The translations under genes and the position numbers were made by a program. Below the pieces are notes generated by a model, which did no database searches, had not been told where the DNA came from, and worked only from the letters and a program-made list of their open reading frames with translations. From CBDBND01 sp965262665 (GTDB taxonomy: Bacteria > Pseudomonadota > Alphaproteobacteria > Rhodospirillales > Rhodospirillaceae): 64,000 nucleotides of DNA. The first letter of the stretch is position 1; every line of letters begins with the position of its first letter. This document shows, piece by piece, positions 36,244 through 47,379 of this stretch. Where the stretch lies: contig CBDHFR010000002.1 of the NCBI GenBank assembly GCA_965262665.1, positions 496,001 through 560,000 on the forward strand, written 5' to 3'.

Positions 36244-37586
36244 ACTTTAATGTTCTGCCAGTTTCCAAATTGCCAGACACTGGCAAAAATAATTGTCGTA
36301 ATGAATCTGTAAGCGATAAACCACGCCCAAACTCCAATGAGTCCGAAACCCAAAACAAGCCCAATCACATAAGCCAGGGGCAGAAAGAGGAGCCACTGCA
36401 AGCTGACGGACAGCTTGGCCACCAGCTTGGCAGCACCAGCGCCTTGCAAGCCACTCAACAAGATCATTGAAATGCCTTCAAACCAGATGCTGATCCCGAC
36501 CAGCATCAAGGGCGGCCTGGCCAGGTCAATGACGCTTTGATCGGTCAAAAAGACAGCCAAGATCAAATTGGGGAATAAAACCATGGGAAGCCCCAGAAGA
36601 CCCATGACCAACACGCCTATTTTGGTGACATCCCAGCCCCAAGCTTTGGCATCCTCGGGTTCGCCGCGGCCAAGCGCTTGGCCCACCAGAGAAGCGCAGG
36701 CGATGCCCAAACCGAGCCCTGGCAAAAACGCCGTCTGCGATACGTTCATCAGCACGTTGGCCGCGGCCAGTTCTGAGGTGCCGATCAAGCCAATGATCAG
36801 AAATAATGCCGTAAATCCCGCGGCAAAGAAGAACTGTTGAACGGACGCCGGCAGTGAGATTCGCAAAATATTTCTCAGCGTGTCCCGGTGAGGCAACCGG
36901 TCCAAAAAGCCGCGATCCCGGGCAAGATGCCATGCTTGGACGGCATAGAGGGCAGTGCCGATAAAAATAGAAATGGTTGTGGCGATACCGGCACCTTCGG
37001 CACCTAAGGCTGGGGCCCCCAAATTGCCAAAGATCAGCACCCAATTCAAAAAAATGTTGCTGATATGCATAATTATCAGCGTACGCATGTACACCATCGA
37101 CATGCTGATACCGTTCCAAAATCCCCGAAATGCATAATTCATGGAGACGGCAACAGTGCCGAGAATACGGGCCTGGAGATACGGGACACCGTCTTTGACC
37201 ACCGCAGGATCGTCGATCAAGAGGGGAAATCCATAGGGCGCCAAGATGTAAAGAATGACGGTCAGAGGCAGGCCCATGATGAGCGCTAAAAACAATCCAC
37301 CGTTCAATGGAATGGCTGTCTCGTTTTGCTTTCCTTCTCCCAGACGCCGGGAGGCAATGGCCTGCACGCCTGTGCCCAACCCGAGAACGATGGCGATGGC
37401 CATAAAATTTGTGAAACTGGCTATACCGACGGCAGCGAGGGCTGAGGGTCCAACCCGACCGACCATGGCCGTATCGACCAGATTGAGGATATTTTGTGAC
37501 ACCATGCCGCCGACGATGGGCAATGCCAGGACTAATATGGTTTTGAATCGGCCGGTCGGCAGCGGTGGCTGAGCCACATCGGTCAT
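36240..37586 (-). CDS. MATE family efflux transporter
   Basis: A protein of about 448 residues with 12 membrane helices. It begins with LVLALPIVGGMVSQNILNLV and DTAMVGRVGPSALAAVG, the hallmark of the MATE/NorM-DinF fold; LGTGVQAIASRRLGEGKQ and a related GIACASLVGQALGRGEP mark the two halves. ATG 37586 is preferred to the upstream frame start at 37703 because the extra residues are non-homologous. Exports cations or drugs using Na+ or H+ gradients. Confidence 0.85.
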   Translation of the reverse strand: MTDVAQPPLPTGRFKTILVLALPIVGGMVSQNILNLVDTAMVGRVGPSALAAVGIASFTNFMAIAIVLGLGTGVQAIASRRLGEGKQNETAIPLNGGLFLALIMGLPLTVILYILAPYGFPLLIDDPAVVKDGVPYLQARILGTVAVSMNYAFRGFWNGISMSMVYMRTLIIMHISNIFLNWVLIFGNLGAPALGAEGAGIATTISIFIGTALYAVQAWHLARDRGFLDRLPHRDTLRNILRISLPASVQQFFFAAGFTALFLIIGLIGTSELAAANVLMNVSQTAFLPGLGLGIACASLVGQALGRGEPEDAKAWGWDVTKIGVLVMGLLGLPMVLFPNLILAVFLTDQSVIDLARPPLMLVGISIWFEGISMILLSGLQGAGAAKLVAKLSVSLQWLLFLPLAYVIGLVLGFGLIGVWAWFIAYRFITTIIFASVWQFGNWQNIKV

Positions 37587-37750
37587 AAACAATCCAAACA
37601 AATCAAACGCTTCGCGCCAGCGCACTCTATCCGAGAATCGCACACCAGCACCTGACAATAGCGTGAACGCTGAGGTCTTAATCCACTGGCGCAGGTGAGG
37701 CAAATGTCGTTACGATGACCATCAGAATACTGACGAAAGGGACGATGGTC

Positions 37751-39313
37751 ATGAACACGCCAGTGATGCGTTTTATTTTTGCAATGAGTCTAGGGATATG
37801 GGCTTCGTCCGTGTCTGCTCAATCTCTCAGCGAGTCTCAGTGCAGTGCATTGACACGGGCAGACTTCTCAAACGTCATTGATGCCCCAACGCACGTCACT
37901 TCATCTACCGCCGTCGCGGCGTCGGATGGTGTTCCAGCCTACTGCCAAGTGCAGGGATATGTGAGTCCGGCGATTGAGTTCGAATTGAGGCTGCCACTGG
38001 ATGATTGGAATGGGAAATTCGTGCATCGCGGTTGCGGCGGATATTGCGGGGGCGTGTTTATTGGTGCGTGTACCAATCATATGAAAGACGGGTACGCTTG
38101 CATCGCATCCGATATGGGCCACACCTCGACGGCATTGGATGCGAAATGGGCGTACAACGCCATTCAGGCAGAAATCGATTTTGGTTATCGCGCCACCCAT
38201 GTGGTCACTGTGGCCGGAAAGGCAATAACAGAACACACCTACGGTAATGCGCCACAGCGATCCTACTACATGGGATGTTCCACCGGTGGCCGGCAAGGTT
38301 TGGTCGAAGCCCAAAGATTTCCGTATGACTTTGACGGCATTGTCGCCGGTGCACCGGTAATCAATGAAACCGGTGCTGGCATGCAACTAAATTGGAACGT
38401 TGCGGTCAATCGGGACCAACAAGGCAATCAGATTTTACCTGTCCGCAAACTGCAAGTGATCCACGATGCAGTAATCACGAAATGCGATATGAACGATGGG
38501 CTTGAAGATGGATTGATCGGCGACGGCAGGGACTGTGATTTTCAACCGAGTGAACTGCAGTGCTTAGGTCAGGACCGGGATAATTGTTTGACCACGGCAC
38601 AAGTCGATGTCGTCAATAAAATTTACCAAGGACCTGTCAATTCTGAAGGTATGGCGCTTTATACCGGAGGCGCACAACGAGGGTCCGAACTTAACTGGGC
38701 CGGCAATTATATCTCTGAAGACGGAAGTCTCTCGACATATGAGAATTTCATGGGTGATATGTTCCGTTATATGGCATTCGTGCCCGATCCAGGACCATCC
38801 TGGCAAAACGCCGATTTTGACTACGACCAAGATTACAAACGTCTTGGGATGATGGAATCGTTGTATTCAGGATCAAACCCCGACTTGCGAAAGTACCGCG
38901 ATAATGGCGGCAAGATGTTTATCTATCAGGGTTGGCGCGACCAGTCGGTCGTTCCTCTAAATATCATCGACTATTACGACCTCACCACAAACACCATGGG
39001 TGGTTTGGAGCAGACCCAAGACTTTTTCCGTCTGTTCATGATCCCGGGTATGAACCATTGCTCAGGCGGTGCGGGCGCGTACGCCATCAACTATCTCGAT
39101 TACATGGAGGACTGGGTGGAAGACGGTAGCACCCCTGATGTTCTTATCGGCGTGCACCCCAATGTTCGGGTTGATAGCGCGGGCACCAATCTACCTTTAT
39201 CGGACGCTGAAATTGATTTCAGCCGGCCTGTCTATCCCTATCCAGCCAAAGTGCGCTACAGCGGTGAGGGCGATCCCGACGAAGCCGAGAGCTTCGTTCG
39301 GGTTGATCCGTGA
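37751..39313 (+). CDS. Tannase/feruloyl esterase family hydrolase, secreted
   Basis: A protein of about 520 residues with a signal peptide (FIFAMSLGIWASSVSAQ). Family features: WNGKFVHRGCGGYCGG, the nucleophile motif YYMGCSTGGRQGLVEAQRFP (catalytic Ser in GCSTGG), FDGIVAGAPV, the acid region FIYQGWRDQSVVP, and the His in IPGMNHCSGG. Numerous Cys give the usual disulfides, including the pair next to the active site. Start ATG 37751 has GGGA about eight bases upstream. Cleaves esters of phenolic or plant-type compounds; the exact substrate is unknown. Confidence 0.85.
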   Translation: MNTPVMRFIFAMSLGIWASSVSAQSLSESQCSALTRADFSNVIDAPTHVTSSTAVAASDGVPAYCQVQGYVSPAIEFELRLPLDDWNGKFVHRGCGGYCGGVFIGACTNHMKDGYACIASDMGHTSTALDAKWAYNAIQAEIDFGYRATHVVTVAGKAITEHTYGNAPQRSYYMGCSTGGRQGLVEAQRFPYDFDGIVAGAPVINETGAGMQLNWNVAVNRDQQGNQILPVRKLQVIHDAVITKCDMNDGLEDGLIGDGRDCDFQPSELQCLGQDRDNCLTTAQVDVVNKIYQGPVNSEGMALYTGGAQRGSELNWAGNYISEDGSLSTYENFMGDMFRYMAFVPDPGPSWQNADFDYDQDYKRLGMMESLYSGSNPDLRKYRDNGGKMFIYQGWRDQSVVPLNIIDYYDLTTNTMGGLEQTQDFFRLFMIPGMNHCSGGAGAYAINYLDYMEDWVEDGSTPDVLIGVHPNVRVDSAGTNLPLSDAEIDFSRPVYPYPAKVRYSGEGDPDEAESFVRVDP

Positions 39314-39342
39314 AAATTCGGTGAGCTTAAACTGATTAGGTA

Positions 39343-41226
39343 TTATTTTCCTGCGGCTATCGCTCTTTCTTTTCGGCTCAGAATTTTTTGTTCGACGTAG
39401 TTGACCAGTTTACCGAGCGATTCATCCAGCGATAGCGTGCCTGTTTCGACCTCCAGGTCGGGATGCTCAGGCGGTTCCCATGGTGACGAAATACCAGTGA
39501 AATTTTCGATCTCACCGCGTCGGGCTTTGGCGTAAAGACCTTTTACATCCCTTGATTCGCAGACCGTCAAATCGGCGCTGATATGAACTTCGTGGAATTT
39601 CTCGCCGATGATCTCCCGGGCCTGGGCTCTGGCCGCATTGGTCGGGGCAATAAACGCCGAAATGACAATCATGCCCGCGTCGGCAAATAGCTTAGCCACC
39701 TCAGCAACACGCCGGATATTTTCATCCCGTTCTTCTTCGCTGAAGCCAAGGTCCCGATTGAGACCATTGCGCACATTATCACCGTCAAGAGTGTAAACGT
39801 GAATGGCTCTGCCGAAGAGTTCACGCTGTAAAGCCATAGCAAGCGTCGATTTGCCGGCGCCCGACAGCCCCGACATCCAAAGCACCGCGCCTGAGTATCC
39901 ATTTGCGGCTGCCCGTTCTTCGATACTCACGGATTGCGGGACAGCGGTCAGATTTCGTGATGCGGTTTCAATTTCAGAACCGCCTTCAATGATGCATCCA
40001 CCGACAACTTGATAACCGTCCAACAAGACACCGCGGCCGAGGGCCGGTAATTCATGAAAAAGATCGAACGTCATATCACTCCGGCTCCGGAGTGTGACCT
40101 CGGCAACGCCATTTTGGCCGACTTCGTGTCCCCGATGGCGGCTGAGGTCATCCACGTCGATCACCGTATCAATCGAATCCACAACGACATCGTATTCAGC
40201 CGTGTTCAACTTGAGTTTTAGAGACTCTCCGCGCCGCAAGGCATCGCGGCTGAGCCAGAAAAGCCGGACCGAAAGTGCATTGGCTGCGCGAGGCCCGGCC
40301 GTCGGCAGAGTTAGCAAGTGCCCGCGCTCGACAAACAATTCGTCGTTTAAGGTGATCGCAACGGACTGCCCGGCTTTTACTGTTTCAATTACGTCTTCTG
40401 TTTCCCAACCCTCGAATGACACAACTTTAGCTGTCCGTCCGGTCGGCCTAACGGTGATCGGCGCGCCGACATGCAATTGTCCGCTTTCAACCCGGCCGAC
40501 AATGATTCGCTTGCCGTCATGACGATATACATCTTGCACGGGGAGCCGGAATGGTTGCTCAACCGGTGCAGACGGGCGGGGAAACGCGTCAAGAGCGTTC
40601 GTTACCGCAGGACCGGCATACCAGGGCATTTTCTCTGACGTGCTGGCAAGATTCTCACCGTGCATGGCCGAAACGGGAATCACGCTTTGTGCCGATAATC
40701 CGATCTCTTGGAGATACGTTCGTATTTCAGTTTCGACTTCCTTGAAGCGCTGTTCAGAATAGTCGACCAAGTCCATTTTGTTGATGGCGACGATCACTTG
40801 CGGAATACCGATCAAGTGAAGCAAATACGCATGGCGCCTGGTCTGTTCAGAAACGCCTTGTTCGGCGTCGACAACCACTACGCCGGCGCTAGCACTCGCC
40901 GCGCCTGTGACCATATTGCGCAAAAATTCCCGGTGACCGGGCGCGTCTATAATGACGTACCGCCGGGCTTCCGTATGAAACCATATCTGGGTTGAATCTA
41001 CGGTGATGGCTTGATCCCGTTCGAGCTGAAGCGCGTCCAGAACAAATGACCATTCAAACTGCGCACTCCGCCGTTCGGCACTGGCTTGTAATTCCTCGAC
41101 TTTGCCGGTCGGTAAAGATTGCGTGTCATGCAGCATGCGCCCGATCAACGTGGACTTGCCGTGATCGATGTGGCCGACAATGACGATGGGGAACGCGCGT
41201 TCCCGAACCTTACCTTTTACGCTCAT
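39343..41226 (-). CDS. cysNC: Bifunctional sulfate adenylyltransferase subunit 1 / APS kinase
   Basis: A 627-residue fusion for sulfate activation. Residues ~10-430 form the CysN GTPase: VGHIDHGKSTLIGRML (P-loop), DAPGHREFLRNMVTGA, NKMDLVDYS, followed by two beta-barrel domains. Residues ~440-620 form the CysC kinase: WMSGLSGAGKSTLAMALQRE, DGDNVRNGLNRDLGFSEEER and FIAPTNAARAQAREIIG. It makes APS with CysD, then phosphorylates it to PAPS. Lies 18 bases after cysD in one operon. Confidence 0.95.
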   Translation of the reverse strand: MSVKGKVRERAFPIVIVGHIDHGKSTLIGRMLHDTQSLPTGKVEELQASAERRSAQFEWSFVLDALQLERDQAITVDSTQIWFHTEARRYVIIDAPGHREFLRNMVTGAASASAGVVVVDAEQGVSEQTRRHAYLLHLIGIPQVIVAINKMDLVDYSEQRFKEVETEIRTYLQEIGLSAQSVIPVSAMHGENLASTSEKMPWYAGPAVTNALDAFPRPSAPVEQPFRLPVQDVYRHDGKRIIVGRVESGQLHVGAPITVRPTGRTAKVVSFEGWETEDVIETVKAGQSVAITLNDELFVERGHLLTLPTAGPRAANALSVRLFWLSRDALRRGESLKLKLNTAEYDVVVDSIDTVIDVDDLSRHRGHEVGQNGVAEVTLRSRSDMTFDLFHELPALGRGVLLDGYQVVGGCIIEGGSEIETASRNLTAVPQSVSIEERAAANGYSGAVLWMSGLSGAGKSTLAMALQRELFGRAIHVYTLDGDNVRNGLNRDLGFSEEERDENIRRVAEVAKLFADAGMIVISAFIAPTNAARAQAREIIGEKFHEVHISADLTVCESRDVKGLYAKARRGEIENFTGISSPWEPPEHPDLEVETGTLSLDESLGKLVNYVEQKILSRKERAIAAGK

Positions 41227-41244
41227 ATCCTAAAGATCACCTCG

Positions 41245-42039
41245 TCACAGATATCCAGTGGTCCGAAGCCGTTCGAAACTGTCTTCGGCTTCGTGATCCA
41301 TGGTTCTGCCTGCCCGTTCCGGATCTCTGGTTGCGTCCAATTCGGCAATAATTTCAGGGATGGTTGCGGCATCGGACTCTATGGGTTCCGTGATCCCGAT
41401 TTCCCCCAATGATCGGAAGCGCAACCCGTCCTTTGCGAAATACAGCGGCACCATCGGTATGTTTTTTCTTTCGATGTAACGCCAGATATCCACTTCCGTC
41501 CAATGGAGAAGGGGATGAACGCGGACATGCGTACCGGGCGGGAAATCCGTATTAAATTGATCCCAAATTTCTGGCGGCTGGTCACGGAAGTCCCACGCAT
41601 TGTCGACGCTCCTCGGACTAAACACCCGTTCTTTAGCTCGTGTCGCCTGTTCATCCCGGCGAATGCCTATGATCAACGCCTTGAACCCATAGCGGTCAAT
41701 AGCCTGTTGCAGGCCGAGCGATTTGCGGGCGGCAAAGCGAGAGGCCGGTGGCAGACTGGCGTCTACTTCTTCTATCGGCGGACAATCGTCGGCGATGAGG
41801 TCCAAATCCCAATCCTTGGTGTATTGGTCCCGGAACGCATAGGCCTCAGGAAATTCTTTACCCGTATCAAGGTGAATGGCCGGAAACGGCATGCGACCCA
41901 AAAAGGCCTTCTTTGCCAGCCAAATCATAACGCAGGAATCCTTCCCCAAGGACCACAGCAGGCCAAGCGGCTCAAACTTGTTAAACGCCTCACGCAATAT
42001 AAAAATGCTTTGCGCTTCCAGCACTTCCAAGTCATCCAT
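41245..42039 (-). CDS. cysD: Sulfate adenylyltransferase subunit 2
   Basis: A 264-residue PP-loop ATP pyrophosphatase that adenylates sulfate together with CysN. The PP-loop reads LLWSLGKDSCVMIWLAKKAF (SLGKDS instead of the commoner SGGKDS), then HLDTGKEFPEAYAFRDQY, IGIRRDEQATRAKERVFSPR and HPLLHWTEVDIWRYI, all diagnostic. First gene of the cysD-cysNC operon. Slightly shorter than the usual ~300 residues, missing mainly C-terminal tail. Confidence 0.95.
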   Translation of the reverse strand: MDDLEVLEAQSIFILREAFNKFEPLGLLWSLGKDSCVMIWLAKKAFLGRMPFPAIHLDTGKEFPEAYAFRDQYTKDWDLDLIADDCPPIEEVDASLPPASRFAARKSLGLQQAIDRYGFKALIIGIRRDEQATRAKERVFSPRSVDNAWDFRDQPPEIWDQFNTDFPPGTHVRVHPLLHWTEVDIWRYIERKNIPMVPLYFAKDGLRFRSLGEIGITEPIESDAATIPEIIAELDATRDPERAGRTMDHEAEDSFERLRTTGYL

Positions 42040-42289
42040 AGCGGGCTTTCCTCAGCGAGAATCGGCGCCTGATTGCCACGGCGCGATGTAAAAGTCCATG
42101 GCTGTGGCTCTCTGGGGGCATTCCCGCCCAGTCTAAATGCAAAACTTGCATTCAGAACGGTAAAAAGGGGCCAGAATTCTTTGGATGGGCCCAATTAAAC
42201 AGGTTCGTTCTCTACTCTTGACGGCGGGTATTGTAGCAGGGCCCAATGCTGTACTTATTGCAATTGAATGACAGTGCTGCGGAGGCGAT

Positions 42290-42551
42290 ATGACCCGGTT
42301 CCTGGTTTCCGACGACAATCCCGAAGGCTATCGGCTCGAGGACATCCTCATCTCGATCCGTAAGGATATCCTATAATCGCAGTGACAAGATTGCTGCAGA
42401 TACGCGCCCCGAAGCGCTTCACGTCATGAGCAATAATATGAAGGTGTTCAGTCTCTTATCCGATTGCATCACACTTGCCGAAGATTCAACACGCACGTTG
42501 GACAAGGCTTTTGGGCCGCACGGCAGTGAACCGAGAATCGGCAAAGAATAG
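42290..42551 (+). pseudogene. Small conserved alphaproteobacterial-type protein, frameshifted
   Basis: Starts at ATG 42290 with GGAG eight bases upstream: TRFLVSDDNPEGYRLEDILI, SIRKDIL, then TAA at 42374. In the +1 frame the protein resumes as RSDKIAADTRPEALHVMSNN, MKVFSLLSDCITLAEDSTR and TLDKAFGPHG to a stop at 42549. The two halves look like one small helical protein of a kind common in Rhodospirillales. A one-base indel near 42372 explains it. Function unknown. Confidence 0.6.
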
Positions 42552-43440
42552 ATAACGCGCAGCGTCACCATCTGAATCGTCCGGTCAAACCGATTGATTG
42601 ACCGCCAGTTTTGTCATTGAGCACGGTGCCCCCTTGCACCGTGAACTCAATTCCAGCCATTGGGCGATAGGGAACGGATAGGTTTAGCTCTACCCATGTG
42701 CGTTCTTCGGGAGTAAGTGAAATACCAAACGGTGCATCGGGCAATAAAGTCAAAGCTGCAACGGCTGTATGGTGCGTTTGATTGGGTTCGTGCGATATTC
42801 CCAAGCGTACACGGGATGACACATCTTTAAAATTCACACGCGTTTCCAAAGACGCATGCGCCCGTGTGCTCTGAAGGTTTATAGGTTCGAAAAGGAGTGT
42901 CGCGTCCGGCACTCCTTTTTCGGACAACGTACGTCGCGATATATCCACGTGGGTGAGTCCGTAAGCTGCTTCGATGTCCCAACCACTGAGATCAAACTCC
43001 CGGCTCAGTTGGCTGTCTATCGCCCAGGCGTGCCCGTCATTCTCGCCTTCGACAGGAGACAATCCCGAAATTCCGCCCAGCCGCATCGATGCGCCTTGCA
43101 AATCGCCGGCTATGAACCCAACCTGTCCTGACCAGGACCCAAAACCCGACTGCAATGACGCGCCTGCGAGGGTTGTGTCTCCAGTGATGGCGGATCCCTT
43201 CGGCGTTGATCGCGCACGGTATGTCGACCGAGAAAGCATCAGGCTGATAAAGGAGTCGTCACCAACACGAAAATCTGCACCGGCCGTCAATCGTGTTGCG
43301 CGCCGATGCAATTCCCCATCGGTCGCACCATCAAGCGCACCGAACACACGGTTAACCTCACCCCACAGTCCGGAGCCAGAAACTCTATGGCGACCCAGAA
43401 TAATCACTGAATCCCGAACGGCGAGAATATCAAGAGAGGC

Positions 43441-43923
43441 TAGAGCGTTTCCGAGGTTGAATGAATTAAAATTTTGCTGTCACGGTCTTGGCAGACTGAT
43501 TCGATAGCCGCTTTGGGGGGCATCGTGGCTGTATCGGAAGACCTGCGTATTCGTTTGGTGATCGAGGGCGCCATGGACGGTGATGCATTCGAGCAGTACA
43601 TCAAAACGCAACGCGCCCCGACCCTTCAAAAAGGCGCTGTTGTTGTCCCCGGCAATCTGCCGGCTGACAAACGCGACGGTGCCAGGCGGGCGGTTGAAAA
43701 GCGGGGCGCATGGCTTTTGTTCCTGCCACCCTATGCGCCGGACTTCAACCCGATCGAGCTCGCATTTTCAAAGTTCAAAGCTCACATAAAGCGCTTAAAA
43801 CCCCGCACCATCGATGATCTGTGGAAAGCCGCCGGTAACGTCTGCGGCCTCTTCAATCACGAGCACTGCAGGAACTTCTTGGTTGCTGACGGCTATGCGT
43901 CAGAATAAATCGGAAATGCTCTA
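43441..43923 (+). mobile_element. Short IS630-family derivative with perfect TA duplication
   Basis: An insert of about 480 bases flanked by TA (43441-43442 and 43922-43923). Its termini are inverted repeats, GAGCGTTTCCG on the left and GAGCATTTCCG read inward from the right (10 of 11). It is half the length of a normal IS630 and keeps only the 3' part of the transposase. It lies inside the autotransporter gene. Internally deleted, so any movement needed a transposase in trans. Confidence 0.85.
43474..43908 (+). pseudogene. IS630 transposase remnant (C-terminal half)
   Basis: A 144-codon frame holding only the C-terminal catalytic region: VVVPGNLPADKRDGARRAVE, then LPPYAPDFNPIELAFSKFKA with the final Glu. 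The second catalytic Asp is replaced by Gly (PGNLPADK). The first Asp region and the helix-turn-helix are missing. It belongs to a different IS630 subgroup from the element at 1047-2056. Confidence 0.8.
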
Positions 43924-46004
43924 GGGCAAGCGGGAGGCTAGTCACAAGCGTATCCAAAACCTGTCCAGCGGAATCGAGACTAAGAGTGTCGAGTGCCCGA
44001 AAGATCCCTTGCGCTTGTTCCGGTGCCGTCGGCAGTGCACCGTCAAGAGCTCTAGCGATAGATTCTGCATTTTCAGACTGCGCGGCATTGGCATAGGAAG
44101 TGCGGATGAATGTGACAGCAACGCTTGACGGTGTGATTGACGTTGACCCAGCCAAGAACGCCCCCGAGCCCAGATCAATCGCGTCGAAGTCACCGGATAC
44201 GGTTTGTCCACTGAGAACAAACAGAGTTGCACCGCTACTGATGGGTGGTCCGGTGCTTGTATCAATGCGCAGTGTTCCATTGATTTCTACATCGCCTGTA
44301 ACCATGAGAAAGGGGTCGCTTTTAGCTGCTGATTCCGATCCTTGAATCAGAAGCGTCCCTGTTTCCCCAAGTGACAGTGATCCATCAATGACAGCGCCAC
44401 GATTGACGCTTAGTACGCCATCATTCGTCACCGTGCCCACGGCAGTGCCATTGAGCGAAAACAGTCCCTCTTCAAAGTTGATGATTTCCGGAGCCAGGAG
44501 CACCGCTCCGCTGGCGACTTCCAATTCACCTTCAAATATCCTTGCTCTTGTATCGAATAGTGTGTCTCGCTCTAGCCGCCAAACACCGTTGCCAAATTTG
44601 GTCAACTCTTCAAAGTTAGTGATATCTGAATCGAAATTTCCGCTGCCGGTGAGAATCAAATCGTCGTTGCCGCTACCGCCGTCAATGATCGCACCTTCCC
44701 CTGACAACACGCTACCGGACTGCAGTGTCAGCAAATCGTTTCCAGAGCCCAGTTCGATGTCTCTGAAAATCAGTCCTGTGTTGATGATTTCATCTCGTCC
44801 ACTGCTTCCCACAATGGCTGTCTGGCCATCTGGCGCGTTGATCGTCCCTGAGGTATTTAAAAATGATCGAGCGTCTATTCCCGAGATCAGCTGAATGGCT
44901 GCACCAACCGGTCCTGTTGCAGAAACGAATCCTGAGTTGGTCAGGGTTATGCGGTTGTTCTGAATCAAAGCAATAACGCCGCCGGCCGGTGCCGAAATCG
45001 TTCCGGAATTGCCGACCACAATGTCACCGTTGCCTTCGTTAAAAATTCGAATCGCTGCAGCGCCCGGTCCGCTGACTGAAATGGTGCCTGCATTGTTTAT
45101 GGAGACGGCCGATCCCGTCGCCTGAATACCATCTTCCGGATTGTTCGGATTGGTCGGCCCGATAAACCTAGTCTGAATAATTCCTGTATTGACGACGGAA
45201 CCAGTCTCACCTTGAAGGCGTATACCGACCGACTGAAAACCGGTGACGTCTATAGTGCCGGTATTGAACACGGATCCATTGTCCAACAGATCGATACCGT
45301 GACTGCCTTGACCCGAGGTGCGTATGGCGCCTGCGTTAGTGACCGTCACGTTGTCCCGGCCAGTGATGCCAATTGCCACGATGCCAGACGTTTCAATGAG
45401 GCCGGTGTCTTCATTGGCTACGACACTGTTGTCATCTACAACAATACCGTGGCCAGCCAATTCGCGTGTTTGAATATCCCCAACATTTGTGATCGACGTA
45501 TTTGGTCCGGCATCAATGCCAAAGGCGAGGATATCGTTGGTGACGATTGTGCCCTGATTGACGATCGTACTTGACCCTCCAGTTTGAATGCCCGACGCGC
45601 AAACACCAAAGGTAAGGATATCGCCTTGATTGGTGACTGCGCCGTTGCCTCCGATTGAAATCGCCGGAAAGGAAAGGGGGCAGTTGCCACGTCGCTGTAC
45701 CGTATCGATATTGCGTACCAGTGCGTCGGTTTCAATTTCGACGACAAGATCGTCTTGATCCGATAAAAATCCGTCGAAGTCTGCGCCTGTGCAAAGAACT
45801 TGGTCTCCGTTTTGAAAGCAATCAGCCCAAGCTGGATCATGAGGAAACAAACAAATCAATAGCGCCACCACTGGCCCACAAACTAAATAAAAGATGCTTG
45901 TATTTCTCAGATGGGCAGGGATGGACGGGGTCAATGGCATGTGAAACGGCGCTTCCACTGTGGTTCAACCCCCAGAGCAAGTTACCCTAAGCTATGGCTG
46001 CAGA

Positions 46005-47215
46005 TCATAGCACCCAGGGCAATCGGGCGAATGGTTTCACCGTGAGATAAGGCTTGCGAGGAAGTCGTCGTCCCAGGCGGCGATGCGTCGTTTTACACGC
46101 AGACTGTCCTTGCCCGGGGCTTGGCGCAAGAGGTTGCTCGCCATGTGTTTGACGACCGCGAAGTTGGCCGGGGCAGTGTTCTTTCGGACCCGGCACTCGT
46201 CGTCGCGGAAGACCATGTCCATGACCCAGTGCAGGTCCATGACCCAGTGCAGCCCGTTCTCGCTGCTCCAATGGCCCCGGATGGCGGCGCTCAGAGTATC
46301 GGCCTTGGCGGCGGTGGAGGCGGATGTAGAAGCGGGTCTCGCGCTCGACCTTGGCGCCGGGTTGGATGCCGATCTCGCGTACGGTTTCGACCATAACAAT
46401 GCTCCCGGGCCCGGGCCAGTGGTGGCGTTCCTTCAGCCAAGCGATTTCGTTCGTCGCCGTGGTGGTCCGGGTTTCGATGCGGCCGTGGCTCTTCTCCACT
46501 GTCTGGTGGTGGCTGACAACCGTATCGGCAAAGCCGCATGCTATCTGTTCGATGAAGAAAAGCTTGGTATCGTCGTGCAGGCTGCCCTGGTTGCCCTTGA
46601 GGGCAAGGATATAGTCGGCGTCCTTGTCGATGATCTTCGCGGCGATGTTGCGCTGACAGCCCATGGCGTCGATGGTCACCGTCGCGCCGTTGATGGTCAA
46701 CAGATCCAACAGCTTCGGGAGAGCGACGATCTCGTTGGATTTATCAGCCACCTTGGCTTGGCCAAGCACCAGGTTCTGACGTGTGCTCCACGCCGAGATC
46801 ATGTGGATGGGCGCTTTGGCGCCGCCTTCCTGATAGGAGCGCCGCAGCGTCTTGCCGTCGATGGCGACGATGTCCGCGCCGCGCCCGGTGAGCGATGCCG
46901 CCCAGGCGATGAAGCAGTGCTGAAACTGTTCGGCATCAAGGGCTGCGAAGATGTCACCGAGTTGATCGTGTGAGGGCGTACCATCCGTGAACGGCCGGAA
47001 ACGGCGCAGAAACGTCAGTTTCCTCTCGCGTACTTGGCGATCTCGACCCAGCTCTCACAGCCGGCGGGCACGCCGAGAAGGCATAGCAGCAACACTTCGT
47101 CGAGGGGATAGAGGACCGTGGCGCGTTGCCGCGGGTCGTCGAGATCGGTGAAATGCTCCAGGAAATCAACAATCTGATTAAAGGCCTCGTTCGCCGTTCC
47201 AAACCGTCGCGTCAT
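46005..47215 (-). pseudogene. ISAs1-family transposase, multiply broken
   Basis: Pieces in three frames assemble into one ISAs1 transposase: an N-terminal part TDLDDPRQRATVLYPLDEVL and CESWVEIAKYARG, a frameshift near 47025 into LTFLRRFRPFTDGTPSHDQL and IVAIDGKTLRRSY, then MISAWSTRQNLVLGQAKVAD, ILALKGNQG, and, after a second shift near 46340, HWSSENGLHWVMD and CRVRKNTAPANFAVVKHMA. An 18-bp tandem duplication repeats HWVMDL. Clearly inactive. It lies directly upstream of the autotransporter gene's start. Element ends were not identified. Confidence 0.85.
46217..46252 (+). repeat. 18-bp tandem duplication in ISAs1 remnant
   Basis: GTCCATGACCCAGTGCAG occurs twice without a gap. It duplicates six residues (LHWVMD) next to the third catalytic region of the transposase, a change not expected in an active copy. 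Confidence 0.9.
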
Positions 47216-47379
47216 TTCTGGGATCCTTCTTGCGAATCAAAAGGATCAATAGCGATTCAGACTTCTACACTCTTGTCATCCTCAAGTTCACCCGATTGCC
47301 CTGCCTTAGCACCGACTTACTCTTTACGGACGTTTGTAATAGAGGTTAAAACCCCAATTCCATTCACGTACAATTCACC

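Larger units (their letters stand above)
42565..45940 (-). pseudogene. Autotransporter (type Va), split by an IS630 derivative
   Basis: A ~960-residue outer-membrane autotransporter. N-terminal signal (YLVCGPVVALLICLFPHDPA), then a long passenger of short beta-helix rungs (VTNQGDILTFG, VNTGTIDVTG, INNAGTISVSG patterns), a PL1-like ELEVASGAVLL segment, and a C-terminal 12-strand barrel ending GLTGRFRW (terminal aromatic). The frame is broken by the insert at 43441-43923. Removing the insert with one TA restores SLPLALASLDILAVRDSV in a single frame. The passenger may still be made, but without a barrel it cannot be surface-exposed. Confidence 0.85.
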
